Under the pieces are notes generated by a model. The model saw only the letters and a program-made list of their open reading frames with translations, did no database searches and had not been told where the DNA came from. From assembly GCF_032854445.1 (NCBI RefSeq), contig NW_027017998.1:62001-126000 (forward strand): DNA of 64,000 nt, read 5' to 3'. A program made the position numbers and the translations under genes. The stretch's first letter is position 1. Every line of letters starts with the position of its first letter. Below, piece by piece: positions 49,748 through 61,270 of this stretch. The stretch comes from Liolophura sinensis (taxonomy: Eukaryota > Mollusca > Polyplacophora > Chitonida > Chitonidae).

Positions 49748-52700
49748 CCGTTGCTACGCACGTGATTATGACATAAATGATCATTCAATTGTCGCTACAG
49801 CCAAAAGTATTGGTCGGAGAGCAACGCGGATTGCACCATTCGATTCTCGTCACAAAATACGTCGGATTAGCCTCTTACCAGCAGCACTGGAACAATTTTT
49901 CCAATTTTGCATTTTTGCCTGGTCTTTTTGTTAATTGAAACCGGCTACACTGTACTCTGTACAATCGCGACTGGTCATTACTATATTCAACTTTTGACTA
50001 TAAGTTATGTGCCCTTCGGTAGGCCAGAAGACCTGAAATCTTTGGGCCCAAGCCATTTAACTCACCCAGCAATTGTTTTACTTCTAAGTCCAAGACAATC
50101 TCAATGTCTTTATCTACGTGTAGAAAAACCACACCATTGTACATAAAAAACACAAGGTACTTGATACAGTCTGCTGTAAAAAGTACAACTGAACACTGAC
50201 CCACTTCAGTAAGGTGCCAAAAGATGCGGAATTGAGCCAGGCATCGGCAGCTGTTGACAAATTGCAAATTTCCCTGGTTTCCATGGAGTAAGAGCCGTTG
50301 CTGGCACGTGATTATGACATAAATGATCATTCAATTGTCACTACAGCCAAATGTATTGGTCGGAGGCAACGCGGGTTTGCACCATTCGATTTCTCGTCAC
50401 AAAATACGTCGAATTAGCCTCTTACCAGCAGCACTGGAACAGTTTTTCCACTTTTGCATTTTTGCCTGGTCTTTTTGTTAATTGAAATCGGCTACACTGT
50501 ACTCTGTACAATCGCTACTGATCATTACTATATTCAACTTTTGACTATAAGTTATGTGCCCTTCGGTAGCCCAGAAGACCTGAAATCTTTGGGCTAAGCC
50601 CATTTAACTCGCCCAGCAATTGCCTTACTTCTAAGTGCAAGACAATCTCAATGTCTTTATCTACGTGTAGAGAAACCAGACCATTTGTACGTGAAAAACA
50701 CAAGGTACTTGATACAGTCTGCTGTAAAAAGTACAACTGAACACTGACCACTTCAGTAAGGTGCCAAAAGATGCGGAATTGAGCCAGGCATCGCCAGCTG
50801 TTGACAAATTGCAATTTCCCTGGTTTCCATGGAGTAAGAGCCGTTGCTACGCACGTGATTATGACATAAATGCTCATTCAATTGTCGCCACAGCCAAAAG
50901 TATTGGTCGGAGAGCAACGCGGATTGCACCTTTCGATTTCTCATCACAAAATACGTCGGATTAGCCTCTTACTAGTAGCACTGAAACAGTTTTTCCACTT
51001 TTGCATTTTTGCCTGGTCTTTTTGTTAATTGAAATCGAGCTACACTGTACTCTGTACAATCGCGACTGGTCATTACTATATTCAACTTTTGACTATAAGT
51101 TTATGTGCCCTTCGGTAGCCCAGAAGACGTCAAATCTTTGGGCTAAGCCATTTAACTCACCCAGCAATTGTCTTACTTCTAAGTCCAAGACAAATCTCAA
51201 TGTCTTTATCTACGTGTAGAAAAACCAGACCATTTGTACATAAAAAACACAAGGTACTTGATACAGTCTGCTGTAAAAAGTACAACTAAATACTGACCCA
51301 CATTTATAAGGTGCCAAAAGATGCGGAATTGGGCCAGGCATCGGCAGCTGTTGACAAATGCAAATTTCCCTGGTTTCCATGGAGTAAGAGCCGTTGCTAC
51401 GCACGTGAATATGACATAAATGATCATTCAATTGTCACAACAGCCAAAAGTATTGGTCGGAGAGCAACGCGGTTTTGCACCTTTCGATTCTCGTCACAAG
51501 ATACGTCGGATTAGCCTCTTACCAGCAGCACTGGAACAGTTTTTCCACTTTTGCATTTTTACCTGGTCTTTTTGTTAATTGAAATCGGCTACACTGTACT
51601 CTGTACAATCGCGACTGGTCATTACTATATTCAACTTTGACCTATAAGTTCTGTGAACTTCGGTAGCCCAGAAGACGTCAAATCTTTGGGCTAAGCCCAT
51701 TTAACTCACCCAGCAACTGTCTTACTTCTAAGTCCAAGACAATCTCATTGTCTTATCTACGTGTAGAAAAACCACACCATTTGTACATAAAAAACACAAG
51801 GTACTTGATACAGGTCTGCTGTAAAAAAGTACAACTGACCACAATCCACATGAATAAGGTGCCAAAAGATGCGGAATTGAGCCAGGTATCGGCAGCTGTT
51901 GAAAAATTGCAAATTTCCCTGGTTTCCATGGAGTAAGAGCCGTTGCTGTGCACGTGATTATGACATAAATGATCATTCAATTGTCACTACAGGCAAAAGT
52001 ATTGTTCGGAGAGCAACGAGGTTTGCACCATTCGATTTCTCGTCACAAAATACGTCGGATTAGCCTCTTACCAGCAGCACTGGAACAATTTTTTCCACTT
52101 TTGCATTTTGCCTGGTCTTTTTCTTAATTGAAATCGGCTACACTATACTATGTACCATCGCGACTGGTCATTACTATATTCAACTTTTGACTATATGTTA
52201 TGTGCCCTTCGGTAGCCCAGAAGACGTCAAATCTTTGGGCTAAGCCCATTTAAGTCACCCAGCAATTGCCTTACTTCTAAGTCAAGACAATCTCAATGTC
52301 TTATCTACGTGTAGAAAAACCACACCATTTGTACATAAAAAACACAAGGTACTTGATACAGTCTGCTGTAAAAAGTACAACTGAACACTGACCCACTTCA
52401 GTAAGGTGCCAAAAGATGCGGAATTGAGCCAGGCATCGGCAGCTGTTGAAAATTGCAAATTTCCCTGGTTTCCATGGAGTAAGAGCCGTTGCTGGGCACG
52501 TGATTATGACATAAATGATAATTGAATTGTCACCTACAGCCAAAAGTATTGGTCGGAGAGCAACGCGGTTTGCACCATTCGATTTCTCGTCACAAAATAC
52601 GTCGAATTAGCCTCTTACCAGCAGCACTGGAACAGTTTTTCCACTTTTGCATTTTTGCCTGGTCTTTTTGTTAATTGAAATCGGCTACACTGTACTCTGT

Positions 52701-53586
52701 ACAATCGCTACTGGTCATTACTATATTCAACTTTTGACTATAAGTTATGTGCCCTTCGGTAGCCCAGAAGACCTGAAATCTTTGGGCTCAGCCCATTTAA
52801 CTCGCCCAGCAATTGCCTTACTTCTAAGTGCAAGACAATCTCAATGTCTTTATCTACGTGTAGAGAAACCAGACCATTTGTACGTGAAAAAACACAAGGT
52901 ACTTGATTACAGTCTGCTGTAAAAAGTACAACTGAACACTGACCCACTTCAGTAAGGTGCCAAAAGATGCGGAATTGAGCCAGGCATCGGCAGCTGTTGA
53001 AAAATTGCAAATTCCCTGGTTTCCATGGAGTAAGAGCCGTTTGCTGGGCACGTGATTATGACATAAATGATCATTCAATTGTCACAACAGCCAAAAGTAT
53101 TGGTCGGAGAGCAACGCGGTTTGCACCATTCGATTTCTCGTCACAAGATACGTCGGATTAGCCTCTTACCAGCAGCACTGGAACAGTTTTTCCACTTTTG
53201 CATTTTTACCTGGTCTTTTTGTTAATTGAAATCGGCTACACTGTACTCTGTACAATCGCGACTGGTCATTACTATATTCAACTTTTGACTATAAGTTCTG
53301 TGCCCTTCGGTAGCCCAGAAGACGTCAAATCTTTGGGCCAAGCCCATTTAACTCACCCAGCAATTGCCTTACTTCTAAGTCGAAGACAATCTCAATGTCT
53401 TTATCTACGTGTAGAAAAACCACACCATTTGTACATGAAAAACACAAGGTACTTGATACAGTCTGCTGTAAAAAGAACAACTAAACACTGACCCACATTT
53501 ATAAGGTGCCAAAAGATTCGGAATTGAGCCAGGCATCGGCAGCTGTTGAAAAATTGCAAATTTCCCTGGTTTCCATGGAGTATGAG
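49748..53586 (+). repeat. 7-unit HOR copy 2, indel-rich
   Basis: Units start at 49748, 50295, 50841, 51391, 51940, 52486 and 53037, with lengths 547, 546, 550, 549, 546, 551 and 550. The copy is a mosaic. The unit at 50295 matches 46451 (CCAAATGTATTGG). The unit at 50841 matches 45353 and 56331, ten units either side (AAATGCTCATTC, TTTCTCATCACAAAA). Private single-base indels such as GACAAATCTC near 51190 and GGGCCCAAGCC near 50044 are frequent. Confidence 0.8.
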
Positions 53587-56500
53587 CCGTTGCTACGCAC
53601 GTGATTATGACATAAATGATCATTCAATTGTCGCTACAGCCAAAAGTATTGGTCGGAGAGCAACGCGGATTGCACCATTCGATTTCTCGTCACAAAATAC
53701 GTCGGATTAGCCTCTTGCCAGCAGCACTGGAACAATTTTTCCAATTTTGCATTTTTGCCTGGTCTTTTTGTTAATTGAAACCGGCTACACTGTACTCTGT
53801 ACAATCGCGACTGGTCATTACTATATTCAACTTTTGACTATAAGTTATGTGCCCTTCGGTAGCCCAGAAGACCTGAAATCTTTGGGCCAAGCCCATTTAA
53901 CTCACCCAGCAATTGTCTTACTTCTAAGTCCAAGACAATCTCAATGTCTTTATCTACGTGTAGAAAAACCACACCATTTGTACATAAAAAACACAAGGTA
54001 CTTGATACAGTCTGCTGTAAAAAGTACAACTGAACACTGACCCACTTCAGTAAGGTGCCAAAAGATGCGGAATTGAGCCAGGCATCGGCAGCTGTTGAAA
54101 AATTGCAAATTTCCCTGGTTTCCATGGAGTAAGAGCCGTTGCTGGGCACGTGATTATGACATAAATGATCATTCAATTGTCACTACAGCCAAAAGTATTG
54201 GTCGGAGAGCAACGCGGTTTGCACCATTCGATTTGTCGTCACAAAATACGTCGGATTAGCCTCTTACCAGCAGCACTGGAACAATTTTTCCAATTTTGCA
54301 TTTTTGCCTGGTCTTTTTGTTAATTGAAACCGGCTACACTGTACTCTGTACAATCGCGACTGGTCATTACTATATTCAACTTTTGACTATAAGTTATGTG
54401 CCCTTCGGTAGCCCAGAAGACCTGAAATCTTTGGGCCAAGCCCATTTAACTCACCCAGCAATTGCCTTACTTCTAAGTCCAAGACAATCTCAATGTATTT
54501 ATCTACGTGTAGAAAAACCACACCATTTGTACATAAAAACACAAGGTACTTGATACAGTCTGCTGTAAAAAGTACAACTGAACACTGACCCACTTCAGTA
54601 AGGTGCCAAAAGATGCGGAATTGAGCCAGGCATCGGCAGCTGTTGAAAAATTGCAAATTTCCCTGGTTTCCATGGAGTAAGAGCCGTTGCTGGGCACGTG
54701 ATTATGACATAAATGATCATTCATTTGTCACAACAGCCAAAAGTATTGGTCGGAGAGCAACGCGGTTTGCACCATTCGATTTCTCGTCACAAGATACGTC
54801 GGATTAGCCTCTTACCAGCAGCACTGGAACAGTTTTTCCACTTTTGCATTTTTACCTGGTCTTTTTCTTAATTGAAATCGGCTACACTGTACTCTGTACA
54901 ATCGCGACTGGTCATTACTATATTCAACTTTTGACTATAAGTTCTGTGCCCTTCGGTAGCCCAAAAGACGTCAAATCTTTGGGCTAAGCCCATTTAACTC
55001 ACCCAGCAATTGTCTTACTTCTAAGTCCAAGACAATCTCAATGTCTTTATCTACGTGTAGAAAAACCACACCATTTGTACATAAAAAACACAAGGTACTT
55101 GATACAGTCTGCTGTAAAAAGTACAACTGACCACAATCCCACATGAATAAGGTGCCAAAAGATGCGGAATTGAGCCAGGTATCGGCAGCTGTTGAAAAAT
55201 TGCAAATTTCCCTGGTTTCCATGGAGTAAGAGCCGTTGCTGTGCACGTGATTATGACATAAATGATCATTCAATTGTCACTACAGCCAAAAGTATTGTTC
55301 GGAGAGCAACGCGGTTTGCACCATTCGATTTCTCGTCACAAAATACGTCGGATTAGCCTCTTACCAGCAGCACTGGAACAATTTTTCCACTTTTGCATTT
55401 TTACCTGGTCTTTTTGTTAATTGAAATCGGCTACACTGTACTATGTACCATCGCGACTGGTCATTACTATATTCAACTTTTGACTATATGTTATGTGCCC
55501 TTCGGTAGCCCAGAAGACGTCAAATCTTTGGGCCAAGCCCATTTAACTCACCCAGCAATTGCCTTACTTCTAAGTCGAAGACAATCACAATGTCTTTATC
55601 TACGTGTAGAAAAACCACACCATTTGTACATGAAAAACACAAGTTACTTGATACAGTCTGCTGTAAAAAGAACAACTAAACACTGACCCACTTCAGTAAG
55701 GTGCCAAAAGATTCGGAATTGAGCCAGGCATCGGCAGCTGTTGAAAAATTGCAAATTTCCCTGGTTTCCATGGAGTAAGAGCCGTTGCTACGCACGTGAT
55801 TATGACATAAATGATCATTCAATTGTCACTACAGCCAAAAGTATTGGTCGGAGAGCAACGCGGATTGCACCATTCGATTTCTCGTCACAAAATACGTCGG
55901 ATTAGCCTCTTGCCAGCAGCACTGGAACAATTTTTCCAATTTTGCATTTTTGCCTGGTCTTTTTGTTAATTGAAACCGGCTACACTGTACTCTGTACAAT
56001 CGCGACTGGTCATTACTATATTCAACTTTTGACTATAAGTTATGTGCCCTTCGGTAGCCCAGAATACCTGAAATCTTTGGGCCAAGCCCATTTAACTCAC
56101 CCAGCAATTGTCTTACTTCTAAGTCCAAGACAATCTCAATGTCTTTATCTACGTGTAGAAAAACCACACCATTTGTACACGAAAAACACAAGGTACTTGA
56201 TACAGTCTGCTGTAAAAAGTACAACTGAACACTGACCCACTTCAGTAAGGTGCCAAAAGATTCGGAATTGAGCCAGGCATCAGCAGCTGTTGACAAATTG
56301 CAAATTTCCCTGGTTTCCATGGAGTAAGAGCCGTTGCTACGCACGTGATTATGACATAAATGCTCATTCAATTGTCGCTACAGCCAAAAGTATTGGTCGG
56401 AGAGCAACGCGGATTGCACCTTTCGATTTCTCATCACAAAATACGTCGGATTAGCCTCTTACTAGTAGCACTGAAACAGTTTTTCCACTTTTGCATTTTT

Positions 56501-57428
56501 GCCTGGTCTTTTTGTTAATTGAAATCGGCTACACTGTACTCTGTACAATCGCGACTGGTCATTACTATATTCAACTTTTGACTATAAGTTATGTGCCCTT
56601 CGGTAGCCCAGAAGACGTCAAATCTTTGGGCTAAGCCCATTTAACTCACCCAGCAATTGTCTTACTTCTAAGTCCAAGACAATCTCAATGTCTTTATCTA
56701 CGTGTAGAAAAACCAGACCATTTGTACATAAAAAACACAAGGTACTTGATACAGTCTGCTGTAAAAAGTACAACTAAATACTGACCCACATTTATAAGGT
56801 GCCAAAAGATGCGGAATTGGGCCAGGCATCGGCAGCTGTTGACAAATTGCAAATTTCCCTGGTTTCCATGGAGTAAGAGCCGTTGCTACGCACGTGAATA
56901 TGACATAAATGATCATTCAATTGTCACAACAGCCAAAAGTATTGGTCGGAGAGCAACGCGGTTTGCACCTTTCGATTTCTCGTCACAAGATACGTCGGAT
57001 TAGCCTCTTACCAGCAGCACTGGAACAGTTTTTCCACTTTTGCATTTTTACCTGGTCTTTTTGTTAATTGAAATCGGCTACACTGTACTCTGTACAATCG
57101 CGACTGGTCATTACTATATTCAACTTTTGACTATAAGTTCTGTGCCCTTCGGTAGCCCAGAAGACGTCAAATCTTTGGGCCAAGCCCATTTAACTCACCC
57201 AGCAATTGCCTTACTTCTAAGTCGAAAACAATCTCAATGTCTTTATCTACGTGTAGAAAAACCAGACCATTTGTACATGAAAAACACAAGGTACTTGATA
57301 CAGTCTGCTGTAAAAAGAACAACTAAACACTGACCCACATTTATAAGGTGCCAAAAGATTCGGAATTGAGCCAGGCATCGGCAGCTGTTGAAAAATTGCA
57401 AATTTCCCTGGTTTCCATGGAGTATGAG
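53587..57428 (+). repeat. 7-unit HOR copy 3
   Basis: Units start at 53587, 54136, 54684, 55233, 55782, 56331 and 56880, for a total of 3842 bp. The 548-bp unit at 54136 has one fewer A (ACATAAAAACACAAGG near 54530) and CAATGTATTTATC near 54491. Both changes reappear 3842 bp later, so they are real inherited variants rather than sequencing noise. GAGTATGAGCC at 53579 and 57420 marks the boundary unit. Confidence 0.88.
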
Positions 57429-60400
57429 CCGTTGCTGTGCACGTGATAATGACATAAATGATCATTCAATTGTCGCTACAGCCAAAAGTATTGGTCGGAG
57501 AGCAACGCGGATTGCACCATTCGATTTCTCGTCACAAAATACGTCGGATTAGCCTCTTGCCAGCAGCACTGGAACAATTTTTCCAATTTTGCATTTTTGC
57601 CTGGTCTTTTTGTTAATTGAAACCGGCTACACTGTACTCTGTACAATCGCGACTGGTCATTACTATATTCAACTTTTGACTATAAGTTATGTGCCCTTCG
57701 GTAGCCCAGAAGACCTGAAATCTTTGGGCCAAGCCCATTTAACTCACCCAGCAATTGTCTTACTTCTAAGTGCAAGACAATCTCAATGTCTTTATCTACG
57801 TGTAGAAAAACCACACCATTTGTACATAAAAAACACAAGGTACTTGATACAGTCTGCTGTAAAAAGTACAACTGAACACTGACCCACTTCAGTAAGGTGC
57901 CAAAAGATGCGGAATTGAGCCAGGCATCGGCAGCTGTTGAAAAATTGCAAATTTCCCTGGTTTCCATGGAGTAAGAGCCGTTGCTGGGCACGTGATTATG
58001 ACATCAATGATCATTCAATTGTCACTACAGCCAAAAGTATTGGTCGGAGAGCAACGCGGTTTGCACCATTCGATTTGTCGTCACAAAATACGTCGGATTA
58101 GCCTCTTACCAGCAGCACTGGAACAATTTTTCCAATTTTGCATTTTTGCCTGGTCTTTTTGTTAATTGAAACCGGCTACACTGTACTCTGTACAATCGCG
58201 ACTGGTCATTACTATATTCAACTTTTGACTATAAGTTATGTGCCCTTCGGTAGCCCAGAAGACCTGAAATCTTTGGGCCAAGCCCATTTAACTCACCCAG
58301 CAATTGCCTTACTTCTAAGTCCAAGACAATCTCAATGTATTTATCTACGTGTAGAAAAACCACGCCATTTGTACATAAAAACACAAGGTACTTGATACAG
58401 TCTGCTGTAAAAAGTACAACTGAACACTGACCCACTTCAGTAAGGTGCCAAAAGATGCGGAATTGAGCCAGGCATCGGCAGCTGTTGAAAAATTGCAAAT
58501 TTCCCTGGTTTCCATGGAGTAAGAGCCGTTGCTGGGCACGTGATTATGACATCAATGATCATTGAATTGTCACTACAGCCAAAAGTATTGGTCGGAGAGC
58601 AACGCGGTTTGCACCATTCGCTTTGTCGTCACAAAATACGTCGAATTAGTCTCTTACCAGCAACACTGGAACAGTTTTTCCACTTTTGCATTTTACCTGG
58701 TCTTTTTGTTAATTGAAATCGGCTACACTGTACTCTGTACAATCGCGACTGGTCATTACTATATTCAACTTTTGACTATAAGTTCTGTGCCCTTCGGTAG
58801 CCCAAAAGACGTCAAATCTTTGGGCTAAGCCCATTTAACTCACCCAGCAATTGTCTTACTTCTAAGTCCAAGACAATCTCAATGTCTTTATCTACGTGTA
58901 GAAAAACCAGACCATTTGTACATAAAAAACACAAGGTACTTGATACAGTCTGCTGTAAAAAGTACAACTGACCACAATCCCACATGAATAAGGTGCCAAA
59001 AGATGCGGAATTAAGCCAGGTATCGGTAGCTGTTGAAAAATTGCAAATTTCCCTGGTTTCCATGGAGTAAGAGCCGTTGCTGTGCACGTGATTATGACAT
59101 AAATGATCATTCAATTGTCACTACAGGCAAAAGTATTGTTCGGAGAGCAACGCAGTTTGCACCATTCGATTTCTCGTCACAAAATACGTCGGATTAGCCT
59201 CTTACCAGCAGCACTGGAACAATTTTTCCAATTTTGCATTTTTGCCTGCTCTTTTTGTTAATTGAAATCGGCTACACTGTACTATGTACCATCGCGACTG
59301 GTCATTACTATATTCAACTTTTGACTATATGTTATGACCCTTCGGTAGCCCAGAAGACGTCAAATCTTTGGGCCAAGCCCATTTAACTCACCCAGCAATT
59401 GCCTTACTTCTAAGTCGAAGACAATCTCAATGTCTTTATCTACGTGTAGAAAAACCACACCATTTGTACATGAAAAACACAAGTTACTTGATACAGTCTG
59501 CTGTAAAAAGAACAACTAAACACTGACCCACTTCAGTAAGGTGCCAAAAGATTCGGAATTGAGCCAGGCATCGGCAGCTGTTGAAAAATTGCAAATTTCC
59601 CTGGTTTCCATGGAGTAAGAGCCGTTGCTGTGCACGTGATTATGACATAAATGATCATTCAATTGTCGCTACAGCCAAAAGTATTGGTCGGAGAGCAACG
59701 CAGATTGCACCATTCGATTTCTCGTCACAAAATACGTCGGATTAGCCTCTTGCCAGCAGCACTGGAACAATTTTTCCAATTTTGCATTTTTGCCTGGTCT
59801 TTTTGTTAATTGAAACCGGCTACACTGTACTCTGTACAATCGCGACTGGTCATTACTATATTCAACTTTTGACTATAAGTTATGTGCCCTTCGGTAGCCC
59901 AGAAGACCTGAAATCTTTGGACCAAGCCCATTTAACTCACCCAGCAATTGTCTTACTTCTAAGTCCAAGACAATCTCAATGTCTTTATCTACGTGTAGAA
60001 AAACCACACCATTTGTACATAAAAAACACAAGGTACTTGATACAGTCTGCTGTAAAAAGTACAACTGAACACTGACCCACTTCAGTAAGGTGCCAAAAGA
60101 TGCGGAATTGAGCCAGGCATCGGCAGCTGTTGAAAAATTGCAAATTTCCCTGGTTTCCATGGAGTAAGAGCCGTTGCTGGGCACGTGATTATGACATAAA
60201 TGATCATTCAATTGTCACTACAGGCAAAAGTATTGGTCGGAGAGCAACGCAGTTTTGCACCATTCGATTTCTCGTCACAAAATACGTCGGATTAGCCTCT
60301 TACCAGCAGCACTGGAACAATTTTTCCACTTTTGCATTTTTACCTGGTCTTTTTCTTAATTGAAATCGGCTACACTGTACTATGTACCATCGCGACTGGT

Positions 60401-61270
60401 CATTACTATATTCAACTTTTGACTATATGTTATGTGCCCTTCGGTAGCCAAGAAGACGTCAAATCTTTGGGCCAAGCCCATTTAACTCACCCAGCAATTG
60501 CCTTACTTCTAAGTCGAAGACAATCTCAATGTCTTTATCTACGTGTAGAAAAACCACACCATTTGTACATGAAAAACACAAGGTACTTGATACAGTCTGC
60601 TGTAAAAAGTACAACTGAACACTGACCCACTTCAGTAAGGTGCCAAAAGATGCGGAATTGAGCCAGGCATCGGCAGCTGTTGAAAAATTGCAAATTTGCC
60701 TGGTTTCCATGGAGTAAGAGCCGTTGCTGGGCACGTGATTATGACATCAATGATCATTCAATTGTCACTACAGCCAAAAGTATTGGTCGGAGAGCAACGC
60801 GGTTTGCACCATTCGATTTGTCGTCACAAAATACGTCGAATTAGTCTCTTACCAGCAACACTGGAACAGTTTTTCCACTTTTGCATTTTTACCTGGTCTT
60901 TTTGTTAATTGAAATCGGCTACACTGTACTCTGTACAATCGCGACTGGTCATTACTATATTCAACTTTTGACTATAAGTTCTGTGCCCTTCGGTAGCCCA
61001 AAAGACGTCAAATCTTTGGGCTAAGCCCATTTAACTCACCCAGCAATTGTCTTACTTCTAAGCCCAAGACAATCTCAATGTCTTTATCTACGTGTAGAAA
61101 AACCAGACCATTTGTACATAAAAAACACAAGGTACTTGATACAGTCTGCTGTAAAAAGTACAACTAAATACTGACCCACATTTATAAGGTGCCAAAAGAT
61201 GCGGAATTGGGCCAGGCATCGGGCAGCTGTTGACAAATTGCAAATTTCCCTGGTTTCCATGGAGTAAGAG
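57429..61270 (+). repeat. 7-unit HOR copy 4
   Basis: Units start at 57429, 57978, 58526, 59074, 59622, 60171 and 60721, for a total of 3842 bp. The first five follow copy 3 closely. The unit at 60171 does not match 56331, showing replacement of one member. Small private changes include GCATTTTACC near 58688, GTTATGACCC near 59333 and GCAGTTTTGC near 60249. Confidence 0.85.
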
